Source of the DNA: Serratia proteamaculans_D
Lineage (GTDB): Bacteria; Pseudomonadota; Gammaproteobacteria; Enterobacterales; Enterobacteriaceae
NCBI RefSeq assembly: GCF_049959315.1
Contig: NZ_CP188201.1
DNA: 64,000 bases
Strand: one strand, 5' to 3'
A program made the position numbers and the translations under genes. The notes beneath the pieces are model-generated. The model saw only the letters and a program-made list of their open reading frames with translations. It searched no databases and was not told the origin of the DNA. Positions 24,753-34,178 of this stretch are shown one piece after another; positions within the stretch are counted from its first letter, which is position 1, and every line of letters starts with the position of its first letter.

Positions 24753-25754
24753 ATGGCCTCGCTGAAAGACGTTGCCAAACTTGCCGGGGTATCGTTAATG
24801 ACGGTATCCCGCGCCATCAACGAGCCCGACAAGCTGCGGCCGGACACCTACCAACGCGTTAAGCTGGCGATTGACCAACTCGATTACGTGCCCGATCTCG
24901 CGGCGCGGCGCATTCGTGGTGACAGCAGCCGGGTGCAAACGCTTGGCGTGCTGGCGCTGGATACTGCGACCACTCCTTTCTCGGTGGACATGATCCTGTC
25001 GATTGAAAAAACCGCGCGTGAACACGGCTGGAACAGCTTTGTCGTCAACTTGTTCGCCGATGACAGCGCGGAGCACACCATTGATTTGCTGTTGGCGCAT
25101 CGGCCGGACGGGGTGATCTTCACCACCATGGGGCTGCGGCAGGTGAGCCTGCCTGCCAAATTGCTGGATAAAAAGCTGGTGCTGGCCAACTGCGTTTGCC
25201 CGGAACATGCGGTTGCCAGCTACATTCCCGACGATGAGCAGGGGCAGTACGATGCCATGCGCACATTGATCGCCAAAGGATATCGTGCGCCGCTGTGCAT
25301 TCACCTGCCGGAGAATACCCTGGCGGCCGGATTGCGCCGCCGTGGACTGGAACGAGCCTGGCGTGAAGCCGGTGGCGACGTTGAGCAGTTGCGGCAATAT
25401 CATCTTGATCTGACCGACGGTGACGAGCATTACCGCGACAGCGTGGAACTGCTGCAACGACACTTCTCGCCGGGACAGCGCGATTGCGATGTGGTGGTGT
25501 GCGGCAACGATCGGGTGGCGTTTATGGTCTATCAGGTGCTGTTGGCTCAGGGCTGGGAAATCCCTCAGCAGGTCGGGGTGCTGGGCTATGACAATATGGT
25601 TGGCATTGGTCAACTGTTCCTGCCGCCGCTGACCACGGTACAGCTGCCGCACTACGAACTGGGCCGCCAGGCGGCGCTGCACCTGATTAATCAACTGGAT
25701 CACCGGGAGACGCGGAAAGTGGCTTGCCCGCTGCTGCTGCGCGAGTCACTGTGA
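24753..25754 (+). CDS. cscR: LacI-family repressor of the sucrose operon
   Basis: A 333-residue LacI-type regulator: N-terminal helix-turn-helix and hinge (SLKDVAKLAGVSLMTVSRAI, residues 3-22) followed by a periplasmic-binding-protein-like effector domain (about 65-330). It is convergent with cscA-cscB and fits CscR by context. Two identical 12-bp palindromes GTTAACGTTAAC precede cscB and are the likely targets. Confidence 0.9.
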   Translation: MASLKDVAKLAGVSLMTVSRAINEPDKLRPDTYQRVKLAIDQLDYVPDLAARRIRGDSSRVQTLGVLALDTATTPFSVDMILSIEKTAREHGWNSFVVNLFADDSAEHTIDLLLAHRPDGVIFTTMGLRQVSLPAKLLDKKLVLANCVCPEHAVASYIPDDEQGQYDAMRTLIAKGYRAPLCIHLPENTLAAGLRRRGLERAWREAGGDVEQLRQYHLDLTDGDEHYRDSVELLQRHFSPGQRDCDVVVCGNDRVAFMVYQVLLAQGWEIPQQVGVLGYDNMVGIGQLFLPPLTTVQLPHYELGRQAALHLINQLDHRETRKVACPLLLRESL

Positions 25755-25767
25755 CTCAGGGGGCGAT

Positions 25768-25793
25768 GGGGCGCAGCATGCGGCGCCCCTACT
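25768..25793. repeat. Dispersed repeat, right half only (copy 2)
   Basis: GGGGCGC-AGCATGCG-GCGCCCC followed by TAC, identical in core to the right half of the elements at 13302 and 54225. It lies between convergent cscR and cscA, so the hairpin could also end transcription. Confidence 0.8.
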
Positions 25794-25806
25794 ATTAACC
25801 GGGCGG

Positions 25807-27249
25807 TCAGTCCCAGATACTCTCCAGTTCCCAGCCCTGTGATGCAGTAAACTGCGCCTGTCCGCTTTCGGCAAACAGGCTCACGCCGCGTTGGTCGTCG
25901 GTCGGGTAGATGCGGCTGGTCAGACAGGTCACGCCCTGATTGACGAACACCTCCAGCGATGAACGATCAATAAAGACTCGCAGCGACAGTTCATCCCCCT
26001 CTGGCAGAGGTACGCTGCGACAGCCGCACAGCCCTGGCTCCTCACTAAACCGCTCCAACACCAAACGGTGGGCCTGATTGTCGACGTACAGCCTTGCCGC
26101 GTTGCCGATGGCGATGCCATAGCGTTCGGCATAGCTGTTGGCCAGGTTCAGCGTCAACATCAATTCATGCACTTCGCCGTTCAGAGCTTGCCTTTGGTTG
26201 TTCAACGTAACCGCAGCAAACGACTGTGGCTGACCGCGCAATGCCGTCAGTTCCCGCGCCGGGTTCATTAGCACATTGCCATCGGTTGCCAGCGTCAATT
26301 CGCGCGGCAGGGTAAGTGCACCGGCCCAGCCGTGCGCTTTGCTCGGCATCGGGGATTCCCACATGTCCATCCAGGCGAACAGCATGCGGCGGCCATCGGC
26401 GGCGGTGAAGCTTTGCGGCGCATAGAAATCGTGCCCGTTGTCCAGTTCGCAGAAGGGCTGTGTGACGCCAAAATCCTCACCCGGCTGCCAGTGGCCGAGC
26501 AAATAGCCGCTCTGGAAGCGGTTGCGATTGCGGTAACCCTGGGCCGCCAGCCCCTGTGGTGAAAACAGCAGAACCTGTTTTTCGCCCAGCGGGAAGAAGT
26601 CCGGGCACTCCCACATAAAGCCCTGACTCAGCGTCTGCGCTCCGCTCAGCACGCGGTCGAACTGCCAGTCGCGCAGGTCGCTGGAGCGATAAAGACGCGC
26701 CTGTCCCAGCCCGTTCTCTTTGGCACCGACCACCATCCACCAGTGGTCATCGGCTCGCCAGACTTTAGGGTCGCGAAAGTGCTCAATACCTTCCGGCGGC
26801 AACAGCACCGGCCCGTGTTTAACAAAATGGATCCCGTCCTCGCTGGTGGCCAGGCACTGTACCTCGCGCACCTGGTCATCATCGCCTGCTTTGCCCAGCC
26901 AGACGTGGCCGGTATAGAGCAGCGTCAGAACGCCGTTATCATCCACCGCGCAGCCAGAGAAACAGCCGTCTTTGTCATAGTCGTCGCCGGGGGCCAGTGC
27001 GATCGGCTGGTGCTGCCAGTGCGCCAGATCGCGGCTGGTGGCATGGCCCCAGTGCATCGGCCCCCAGTTCTGGTCGTAGGGGTGGTGTTGGTAGAACGCG
27101 TGATAAACGCCATTAATACACACCAGGCCGTTGGGATCGTTGATCCAGCCGGCGGCCGGGGCCAGATGAAAGCGCGGGTAGTAGAGATCCTGACGCTGAG
27201 CGCGCAGGGCTTCGACCGCATGATCGGCTTGAGCTAAGGCATTTTTCAT
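25807..27249 (-). CDS. cscA: Sucrose hydrolase (GH32 invertase)
   Basis: A 480-residue glycoside hydrolase family 32 enzyme that splits sucrose into glucose and fructose in the cytoplasm. All three family motifs are present: WINDPNG with the nucleophile Asp (about residue 38), RDPKVW, and ECPDFF with the acid/base Glu. A C-terminal beta-sandwich follows from about residue 340. No signal peptide. It overlaps cscB by four bases; a non-phosphorylating permease next door suggests free sucrose is the substrate. Confidence 0.95.
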   Translation of the reverse strand: MKNALAQADHAVEALRAQRQDLYYPRFHLAPAAGWINDPNGLVCINGVYHAFYQHHPYDQNWGPMHWGHATSRDLAHWQHQPIALAPGDDYDKDGCFSGCAVDDNGVLTLLYTGHVWLGKAGDDDQVREVQCLATSEDGIHFVKHGPVLLPPEGIEHFRDPKVWRADDHWWMVVGAKENGLGQARLYRSSDLRDWQFDRVLSGAQTLSQGFMWECPDFFPLGEKQVLLFSPQGLAAQGYRNRNRFQSGYLLGHWQPGEDFGVTQPFCELDNGHDFYAPQSFTAADGRRMLFAWMDMWESPMPSKAHGWAGALTLPRELTLATDGNVLMNPARELTALRGQPQSFAAVTLNNQRQALNGEVHELMLTLNLANSYAERYGIAIGNAARLYVDNQAHRLVLERFSEEPGLCGCRSVPLPEGDELSLRVFIDRSSLEVFVNQGVTCLTSRIYPTDDQRGVSLFAESGQAQFTASQGWELESIWD

Positions 27250-28505
27250 TGGGTTGGCTCACTTGATTTTAACGTGGATTGAAATTGAGGCGCACTGGCG
27301 ACGGTCTCGCCGCGCAGCAGGAAGCAGGAAATCAGCGTGGTTCCGGCCACCGCGCAACCCATCAGCAAATAGGTGTCGGCAAAGCCGATGCGGTCGTAAC
27401 CATAACCGGCCAGCGGTGCCAGAAAACCGGCGACAATTTGGCTGATAAACTGGAAGCCCACCAGATACAGCGTGGAAGACAGGCGGCTGTCGAAACGGCT
27501 GGTGATGTACTTGAACATCGCCACCAGCAGGATTGGCAATTCTACGGCGTGCAGCAGTTTCATGGCGGAAATCATCAGTGCGCCACTGGCAAAGCCGGAA
27601 CCGACCATGCGCAGCGCCATCACGCTGCTGGCCAGCAACAGGCTTTGCTTGATGCCAATGCGGTTGACCAGCAGCGGGGCCAGGAACATGCCGCCGGCCT
27701 CCAGAAACACCTGCAGCGAATTAAGGAAACCGTACATGCGGTTGCCTTCCTCGTGGGTGGGGAACTGCGAGGCGAAATACACCGGGAACTGCTGGTCAAA
27801 CACGCCGTAGATGCTGGTGCCGAGCACGAACACCACCAGCGCCCAGAATCCCGGCAGGCGCAGCAGCGCCAGTGCATCCTGCAGCTTCAGGTTTTCCGGC
27901 TTGCCGTATTCCAGACCGGCCATGGCGTTGGGTTTCAGCTCACGCACTTGCCACAGCAACAGCAGGAACACCGCCGCCGAGGCCGAGGCGATCCAGAAGT
28001 TGATATTGGGGTTGATATTGTAGTTAAAGCCGGCAAAGAAGGTTGCGCTGGCCCAGCCCAATGACCCCCACATGCGCGCCCGGCCGAATTCGAAACCGAC
28101 GATGCGGCTGACTCGTTCGGTATAGGATTCCAGCGCGCCGATGCCGGCATTGAAAGCCAGGCTGACAAACACGCCGCCCACCAGTGCACCGACCACCAGA
28201 TTGCTCTGCAGCAGCGGGGCGTAGACGTAGATAAAGAACGGGCCGGTGAGCAACAGCAGCACGCCGACAAACAGCAGCAGGTGCTTACGCAGCCCAAGCT
28301 TGTCCTGAATAAAGCCGTACAGCGGTTGGGCGCACAGCGCCATGATCGACATTGCCGCGAAGATCAGTCCGGTTTCTGTCCCTTTCAGGCCGATTTTCTG
28401 GTTCAGCCAGATAGAGATCAGTGAAAAGCTGGACGACCAGGTAAAGAAGAAGAAAAACAACAGGCCGCTGAGGAGCACATAATATTTTTTTGTTTCGCGG
28501 TTCAT
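27246..28505 (-). CDS. cscB: Sucrose permease (LacY-type symporter)
   Basis: A 419-residue inner-membrane proton symporter with 12 hydrophobic segments. It belongs to the oligosaccharide:H+ symporter family; the opening LSGLLFFFFFTWSSSFSLISIWLNQ resembles LacY/CscB. I used the ATG at 28505, which gives the family length. It is the first gene of the cscB-cscA operon; two operator-like palindromes and a CRP-like site lie directly upstream. Confidence 0.93.
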   Translation of the reverse strand: MNRETKKYYVLLSGLLFFFFFTWSSSFSLISIWLNQKIGLKGTETGLIFAAMSIMALCAQPLYGFIQDKLGLRKHLLLFVGVLLLLTGPFFIYVYAPLLQSNLVVGALVGGVFVSLAFNAGIGALESYTERVSRIVGFEFGRARMWGSLGWASATFFAGFNYNINPNINFWIASASAAVFLLLLWQVRELKPNAMAGLEYGKPENLKLQDALALLRLPGFWALVVFVLGTSIYGVFDQQFPVYFASQFPTHEEGNRMYGFLNSLQVFLEAGGMFLAPLLVNRIGIKQSLLLASSVMALRMVGSGFASGALMISAMKLLHAVELPILLVAMFKYITSRFDSRLSSTLYLVGFQFISQIVAGFLAPLAGYGYDRIGFADTYLLMGCAVAGTTLISCFLLRGETVASAPQFQSTLKSSEPTQ

Positions 28506-28539
28506 GTGGAATGCCCTGATGGATGAAATTGGCTCTATT

Positions 28540-28615
28540 GTTAACGTTAACTTTGCGCCAGATAAAGCCATCAAAGTGAGGGGTTGCGATGTTAATCACA
28601 AAAGTTAACGTTAAC
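28540..28615. promoter_or_regulatory. Two CscR-type operators before cscB
   Basis: GTTAACGTTAAC occurs twice as a perfect palindrome, at 28540-28551 and 28604-28615, with centres 64 bases apart (about six helical turns). Spacing of this kind suits looping by a LacI-family repressor. Confidence 0.85.
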
Positions 28616-28625
28616 ATTTTGCGAA

Positions 28626-28641
28626 TGTGATCAAAATCACC
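28626..28641. promoter_or_regulatory. CRP-like site upstream of cscB
   Basis: TGTGATCAAAATCACC differs from the CRP consensus TGTGA-N6-TCACA at the last position only. It lies beyond the distal operator, in a place suited to catabolite activation of cscBA. Confidence 0.7.
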
Positions 28642-28678
28642 GAAGAGAAAACAGGGCGCGCAGGGCGCCCGACAGGGA

Positions 28679-29989
28679 TTAACGCTCGTTAAGCGAACGC
28701 AGATGATCGTCGCGTCGCAGGGTCATCAGTGCGAACAGGCTGACCACTGAGGTGGCGACCACGTAGTAGGCCGGGATATCGAGGTTGCCGGTCTGCTTGA
28801 TAAGCCCGGTGATGATTAACCCGGCGGAGCCTGAGAACACCGCATTGGACAGTGAGTAGGCCAGCCCCAGACCGGTATAACGCACCTGGGTGGGGAACAT
28901 TTCTGCCAACATGGCTGGTCCCGGCCCGGCCAGCAAGCCGACCACCGCACCGGCAATCATCACCGCGATACCTTTGGTCAGCAGTGAACTTTGCGGGTCC
29001 TGCAACAGGTGCAGCAGCGGGAAGGTAAACAGGATAACCGCCACCACCGCCGTCAGCATTACCGTTTTGCGTCCCAGCTTATCGCTGAGAATACCGGCAG
29101 GCAGGATGGTCAGCGCGAAACCGACGTTGGCCAGCACCGTGGCAACCAGTGCCTGCTGGAAGGTGGCGTGCAGCGAGGTTTGCAGGTAGGAGGGCATGAC
29201 GACCAAAAAGGTGTAACCGGCGGCGGACCAGCCCATCATGCGGCCAATGCCCAGAGCAATGGTTTTTGCTACGCCGCTCAGTTTTACCGCCGGTGGCTGG
29301 GTCGTCGAGCTACGGGTTTGCTGTGCCTGGGTAAAGGTCGGCGTTTCCTGCAATTTCAACCGCAGCCACAATGCCACCGCGCCCATTGGCAGTGCCAGCA
29401 GGAAGGGAATGCGCCAGCCCCAATCGTGCAGCTGTTCCGGCGTCAATACCGCAGCCAACAGCGCCACCAATCCGGCACCGGCCAGCAGCCCGAACGCGAC
29501 GGTCAGCGATTGCCAGGCGCCGAACAGGCCGCGTTTGCCTTTGGGGGCGAACTCGGTCATCAGCGACACTGCGCCGCCGAACTCACCGCCAGCAAACAGC
29601 CCCTGGAACATGCGCAACAGGGTCAGCAGCAACGGGGCGGCAACGCCAATAGAGGCATAGGTGGGCATCACGCCGATCAGCGCCGTGGCTACCGTCATCA
29701 GCAGCAATACCGCGATCAGCGTCGGTCGGCGACCAATGCGATCGCCGATGCGGCCGAAAATCACCGCGCCGATCGGCCGACAGAAGAAGGCCAGCGCAAA
29801 GGCGGCGTAGGTGAGGATCAGGCTGGTGATTTCGCTTTCACCCTGCAGGCTGAAGAAGTTGGCGGCGATCACGGTGGCGAGAAAACCGTAAACGCCGAAT
29901 TCATACCACTCGATAAAGTTGCCGACCGATCCGGCCAGTAATGCCTGCCGCGACTGACGTGCGTCAATAACCGTCGTTTGTGTGCTCAT
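28679..29989 (-). CDS. MFS transporter, metabolite:H+ symporter (MHS) type
   Basis: A 436-residue, 12-segment inner-membrane transporter. GNFIEWYEFGVYG at the first segment and the GRIGDRIGRRPTL loop between segments 2 and 3 are typical of the MHS family (ProP, ShiA, KgtP, CitA). Substrates in this family are organic acids or betaines, so none can be named. The start at 29989 has GGGGAATGG ahead. It is followed (on its strand) by a non-coding gap before cscB and preceded by the dehydrogenase operon, with which it may be functionally linked. Confidence 0.85.
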   Translation of the reverse strand: MSTQTTVIDARQSRQALLAGSVGNFIEWYEFGVYGFLATVIAANFFSLQGESEITSLILTYAAFALAFFCRPIGAVIFGRIGDRIGRRPTLIAVLLLMTVATALIGVMPTYASIGVAAPLLLTLLRMFQGLFAGGEFGGAVSLMTEFAPKGKRGLFGAWQSLTVAFGLLAGAGLVALLAAVLTPEQLHDWGWRIPFLLALPMGAVALWLRLKLQETPTFTQAQQTRSSTTQPPAVKLSGVAKTIALGIGRMMGWSAAGYTFLVVMPSYLQTSLHATFQQALVATVLANVGFALTILPAGILSDKLGRKTVMLTAVVAVILFTFPLLHLLQDPQSSLLTKGIAVMIAGAVVGLLAGPGPAMLAEMFPTQVRYTGLGLAYSLSNAVFSGSAGLIITGLIKQTGNLDIPAYYVVATSVVSLFALMTLRRDDHLRSLNER

Positions 29990-30082
29990 CCCCATTCCCC
30001 GGTGTTGGAATTATTGTTACTCCGTTCTAAATTCTTATGGCAAAACAATCAATTATTTTCAGCGGGAACTGTGAGGGGGGAT

Positions 30083-30112
30083 CACCAGGGTAAGAACGGC
30101 ATTACCCTGGTG
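30083..30112 (-). terminator. Hairpin after the dehydrogenase operon
   Basis: Perfect 11-bp stem CACCAGGGTAA / TTACCCTGGTG with an 8-base loop, just after the cytochrome gene on the minus strand. No T-run. Confidence 0.55.
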
Positions 30113-30119
30113 GGGGGGA

Positions 30120-31418
30120 TCAGGGTTTGTCGCCCTGCAAAACCGTCGGCGGCTGGGGGAGTCCGGCGTCGGCGCGCAGTTTCTGCACCTGTTCGGCACT
30201 GACGTTGGCGGCGGCCGGGTTACCGAACTGCTTGCTGACGTAGTTGCTCAACTGGGCAATCTGCGAGTCGCTGAGTTCGCTGGCGAATGACGGCATCAGG
30301 ATCTCCCCTTGCTGCATGTCACGGTGCACGCCGCCCAGGATCACTGAAACCAGATTATTTCCCTCGGCCGCGCCGGTGCTTCCATGGTTAAACAGCGATG
30401 GATAGGCGTGGAATCCTTTGCCGATGCCACCCCCCTCCGCACCGTGGCAGGTGGCACAGTTGCCGTTAAACAGCGCGGCACCGTCCTGCGGGGAATTATC
30501 GTTACCGCGTCGGTCAAGATAATCCTGCGATGCGTTGCCCCAGCTGTCTCGTGGCCGGCTTTGCTGCTCATCGGCGATGGCCGGAACGCTGCGCAGATAA
30601 ACCGCGATCGCCTGCAGATCCGTCTCCGGCAGGTACTGCAAACTGTGTTCGACCGCCTCGGCCATTGGACCAGACGCCGACGCACGGCCAGGTGCATTGC
30701 CGGTTTTCAGGTAACCGACCAGATCCTGCTGTGACCAGTTGCCGATGCCGGCGTTTTTGTCTGGCGTGATGTTATAGGCAGTCCAGGCTCCGAGATCGCC
30801 ACCGGCGAAGGCTTTGCCGTTGTCCATGCCCATGGTGAGGTTCCGTGGGGTATGGCAGGTGCCGCAGTGGGCCAGGGCTTCGACCAGATAACGCCCCTGA
30901 TTCCACTGGGCACTCTGTGCCGGATCGGCTTTTAACTCACCCTGGTCAAAGTTGAACCATTTCCAGAAATGCATTCCCCAGCGCTGGTTGAACGGGAAGG
31001 AGAGATCGGTTTTCGGTGTGGCCTGTTTTACCGCCGGCAGTGACAGCAGATAAGCCTTGATCGCCAGCACATCGTCGCGGGTCATTTTGGTAAAGGCATC
31101 GTAAGGCATGGCCGGGTATAGCTGGCCACCATCTTTGCCGACACCCTCACGCACCGCCGCAACAAATTCATCGTCGCTCCAGTTACCGATGCCGAACTGT
31201 TTATCGGCGGAAATATTGGTGCCATAAATCACGCCGAACGGGGTATTAACCGGATAGCCACCGCCAAACGCCGGGCCGCCCGGCGCGGTATGGCAGGCGG
31301 TACAGTCGGCGGCGCGCGCCAGATATTCGCCGCGTTTGATCAATTCTGCGCCATTAGGCTGTGCCCACAGAGGGCTACTGAACAGCAGCGGCAGCAACGC
31401 CAGTAAGGTTTTTTTCAC
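30120..31418 (-). CDS. Tri-haem cytochrome c subunit of a membrane-bound dehydrogenase
   Basis: A 432-residue exported cytochrome with a signal peptide (KKTLLALLPLLFSSPLWA, cleavage near residue 19). Three CxxCH haem sites are at C39-H43, C185-H189 and C321-H325. It is the electron acceptor subunit of flavoprotein dehydrogenases of the gluconate/fructose/sorbitol/alcohol type and passes electrons to ubiquinone. It overlaps the GMC subunit gene by four bases, giving a small-large-cytochrome operon. Confidence 0.92.
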   Translation of the reverse strand: MKKTLLALLPLLFSSPLWAQPNGAELIKRGEYLARAADCTACHTAPGGPAFGGGYPVNTPFGVIYGTNISADKQFGIGNWSDDEFVAAVREGVGKDGGQLYPAMPYDAFTKMTRDDVLAIKAYLLSLPAVKQATPKTDLSFPFNQRWGMHFWKWFNFDQGELKADPAQSAQWNQGRYLVEALAHCGTCHTPRNLTMGMDNGKAFAGGDLGAWTAYNITPDKNAGIGNWSQQDLVGYLKTGNAPGRASASGPMAEAVEHSLQYLPETDLQAIAVYLRSVPAIADEQQSRPRDSWGNASQDYLDRRGNDNSPQDGAALFNGNCATCHGAEGGGIGKGFHAYPSLFNHGSTGAAEGNNLVSVILGGVHRDMQQGEILMPSFASELSDSQIAQLSNYVSKQFGNPAAANVSAEQVQKLRADAGLPQPPTVLQGDKP

Positions 31419-33031
31419 GCCATGCCTCCTTTTAGGCTGTCCAACACCCGGTCGGCCATATGCAGCGCCAGCGCCACACCGGTCAGGGTTGAGTTAACGG
31501 TCGAAGCCGAGGGCATCACGCCGGTACCGGCGATAAACAGATTAGGGTGATCGTGGCTGCGGCAGTCGCCGTCCACCACCGAGTCGCTGCCGCTGCGGCC
31601 CATGATCATGGTGCCGGTGATATGCTGGTTGTTGTCATACAGGCCACGTTTGCTGTAAATCGCTTCGCTACCGCCCATTTGCTTGACGATACGCTGAAAG
31701 TCGAGCATGGACTGGTCGTAGCCGCGGTGAACATACTCCGGGAATTTGTAGTACACCTCCAGTTTGGGAATGCCCCAGGCATCCTTTTCGGTTTGACTCA
31801 GCTGAACGCGGTTTTCCGGTTCCGGCAGCATTTCCAGCAGGCACTTCAGCTGTATATAGCGCTCGGACTGGAAGGCCAGCTTGTCGTTCAGCGCTTTGCC
31901 GTAGTAACCCTGGCGGATCAGTCTTTCGGTCAGATAGCGCACCGGTGAGGTATTGGACACGTCAACACGCAGCGCTGAGCGTTCCGCCCGGAAGGCACCA
32001 TCACGCAGGTTATTGATGCTGCCTGGGCGCATTGGCCCGCGGCCAAACCAGACCGGTTCATCAGCGTAGAACTCCACCGAACTGCCGGGGTGGTCCATCA
32101 GGTTGCGGCCCACCATGCCGGAGCCGTTGGCGATGCCGTTCGGGTAGCGTTCGCTGGTGGAAATCAGCAGGATTTTTGGGCTTTCGATACCGTTGGCGGT
32201 GAGCACGAAGCGTTTGCCGGTGACGCGATGGCTGACCTTGTTGCGGTCGAGATAGTGCACCGCCACGATCTGTCCCTGTTCATTTGCCTCAATACGATGA
32301 ACCACGGCATTGGCAATAATTCGCGCGCCGGCTGCCAGGGCTTTACGCGCCGAAATACCGCCGTGATACTGCGCGTCGATCGGGCAAACCGGCATGCAGT
32401 TATTGTTGCCACAGCAGGCCGGACGGCCGTCATAAGGTACGCTGTTGCGCGCCTGCGGGCCGATGCCCACCTGGTAACCCAGCCCGGCGATGCGCTGTTT
32501 AAGGCGTTCAAAACCGTAAGGCAGAGGGATGCCGGGCAGCGGGTAGGGGCGTGAGCGCGGCGAGTCCAGTTCGCTATCGCCGGACACCCCCATCTGGTAC
32601 TCCGCTTCGCAATAATAAGGTTCCAACTGTTCATAACTGATTGGCCAGTCGCGGCCGACGCCGTACAGGGTTTTTATCCGCATGTCGTTTGGCAGCAGAC
32701 GAAAAGCCTGCCCGGCCCAGTGCCAGGTGGTACCGCCGACGCCGCGTAAATATTGGGCGCGGTACGGATCCGGGCCTTTCTGGATCAGATAGTTATTGTC
32801 CGTCGGGATAAATTTCGGCTGTGGTGCCCAGGGTTCGGGTGGGTAGGGTTCGGTGAAGTCACCTTTGAACGGCGAGTTGCGAAACAGCTCGACGGCCTCA
32901 TCGCGTTTGATTTCCGGCCCGGACTCCAGCATCAACACCGAAGCTCCGGCCTGCACCATTTTCAATGCCGCCAACGAACCGGCGATACCGGCGCCGATCA
33001 CCACGACATCGGCATTTAATGAATCAGACAT
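31415..33031 (-). CDS. GMC-type FAD dehydrogenase, large subunit
   Basis: A 538-residue glucose-methanol-choline oxidoreductase. The FAD site DVVVIGAGIAGSLAALKM is at residues 9-26 and the C-terminal part holds the catalytic His region (NQHITGTMIMG and STVNSTLTGVALALHMAD). No signal peptide of its own, as usual for the large subunit that is exported together with the Tat-signal small subunit. Substrate may be gluconate, 2-ketogluconate, sorbitol or fructose; motifs do not decide. It overlaps the small-subunit gene by eight bases. Confidence 0.9.
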   Translation of the reverse strand: MSDSLNADVVVIGAGIAGSLAALKMVQAGASVLMLESGPEIKRDEAVELFRNSPFKGDFTEPYPPEPWAPQPKFIPTDNNYLIQKGPDPYRAQYLRGVGGTTWHWAGQAFRLLPNDMRIKTLYGVGRDWPISYEQLEPYYCEAEYQMGVSGDSELDSPRSRPYPLPGIPLPYGFERLKQRIAGLGYQVGIGPQARNSVPYDGRPACCGNNNCMPVCPIDAQYHGGISARKALAAGARIIANAVVHRIEANEQGQIVAVHYLDRNKVSHRVTGKRFVLTANGIESPKILLISTSERYPNGIANGSGMVGRNLMDHPGSSVEFYADEPVWFGRGPMRPGSINNLRDGAFRAERSALRVDVSNTSPVRYLTERLIRQGYYGKALNDKLAFQSERYIQLKCLLEMLPEPENRVQLSQTEKDAWGIPKLEVYYKFPEYVHRGYDQSMLDFQRIVKQMGGSEAIYSKRGLYDNNQHITGTMIMGRSGSDSVVDGDCRSHDHPNLFIAGTGVMPSASTVNSTLTGVALALHMADRVLDSLKGGMA

Positions 33032-33545
33032 GCGCCGTCTCCTTACGCGGGGGATGAGTCCAAAAGTTGGGTTCGCCAGGGCAATAGCTTGGCGGCATCA
33101 GCGAGTTGCGCACCCGTTGATAACTGATGATATTTTCAAAAGCGATACAGATTGGCCTGGCCGGATCGCCGATCACGCCGAGATACCAGCCGCCGATGAG
33201 TGACTGGTACAGCGCAGCGAGGGGGGCAGGCTGGCTCTGAATCAGCGCGTGGAAGTCTTCGCCGGCCAGGTCGGCATGCTGCGCCATCAAAGCGGCCAGC
33301 ACGTCAAGCTGCTGCTCAAGCTGTGGAAACAGAGGCTGCAGCGTGACATAAAGTCGCTGCGCCAGGTGCGGATCCGGCAGTGGAATGTCGGTCAGCAGGC
33401 GCGAAATAGCCAGAAAGTTGTCTGGCATAGTGCCAGGTTGCGACTGAGCCAATGCGGCGCGGCCCAGCAGGTTTTGGCCGACAACGCCAACCGCCCACAG
33501 GCTCGCCGAAGCCAGCACCAGCCGGCGGCGTGAAATTGAAATCAT
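33024..33545 (-). CDS. Small subunit with Tat signal (FAD-SLDH type)
   Basis: A 173-residue protein with a twin-arginine-type signal (SRRRLVLASASLWAVGVVG, Ala cleavage site near residue 34). The rest fits the sorbitol/fructose dehydrogenase small-subunit family, needed for export and assembly of the GMC subunit. It is first in the three-gene operon, with both joints overlapping. Confidence 0.85.
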   Translation of the reverse strand: MISISRRRLVLASASLWAVGVVGQNLLGRAALAQSQPGTMPDNFLAISRLLTDIPLPDPHLAQRLYVTLQPLFPQLEQQLDVLAALMAQHADLAGEDFHALIQSQPAPLAALYQSLIGGWYLGVIGDPARPICIAFENIISYQRVRNSLMPPSYCPGEPNFWTHPPRKETAHV

Positions 33546-33579
33546 AATCAGTTCCTCGAGCGGGAAGGCCAGGCTGGAC

Positions 33580-34035
33580 TTATTTCAGCGTCCCGGCGGC
33601 GGTTTGGGACGCCTGGTTGTCAATCTCCTGCTTCGGCGTACTGACACCGACAGCACCAACCACTTCGCCGTTCAGCGTCAGTGGATAACCGCCGCCCAGC
33701 GCCACCACGTGCGGAATGCTCAGTACGGTGGTTTCACCGGTTTGCAGCCGCTGCATAAATTTCAACGTGGGGGCACGATACAGTGCAGAGGTCCGCGCTT
33801 TACCGATGGAGGCATCGACGCAGCCCAACGGGGAACCGTCGAAACGCTGGAAGGCCAGCAACGTGCCACTGCTGTCGACCACTACCACGCAGCCGAAGCT
33901 GTTTAGCGATTTCAGGGTTGACTGCACGCTGGCAATCACCTGATTTGCCTGGGCGTTATTGAGTTGTGCGGCGGATGCCGTGCCGGCTAATGCCATCAGG
34001 GCCAGAGCGCCAAAGGAAGAGGAGAGATATTTCAT
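33580..34035 (-). CDS. GlcG/HbpS-family exported protein
   Basis: A 151-residue protein with a signal peptide (KYLSSSFGALALMALAGTASA, cleavage near residue 22). The mature part has the GlcG/HbpS pattern: CVVVVDSSGTLLAFQRFDG, then GKARTSA, and GGYPLTLNGEVVGAVGVS. Members bind haem or small acids; function here is unknown. The start at 34035 gives the clean signal peptide; the upstream frame to 34116 does not. It may be co-transcribed with the dehydrogenase, 34 bases downstream. Confidence 0.82.
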   Translation of the reverse strand: MKYLSSSFGALALMALAGTASAAQLNNAQANQVIASVQSTLKSLNSFGCVVVVDSSGTLLAFQRFDGSPLGCVDASIGKARTSALYRAPTLKFMQRLQTGETTVLSIPHVVALGGGYPLTLNGEVVGAVGVSTPKQEIDNQASQTAAGTLK

Positions 34036-34178
34036 CGCATTGTTTTCCAGTGAAAAGAGGGCGTTGTAGCCCCCAAATGGGTATATGATTAGCTTGCTAT
34101 GAATCATTTGGTACAAAATACGCCGTTATGAGATTGTTAACAATATTCGGCGGGTGAAATATTTTGGTTTTTTTGATG

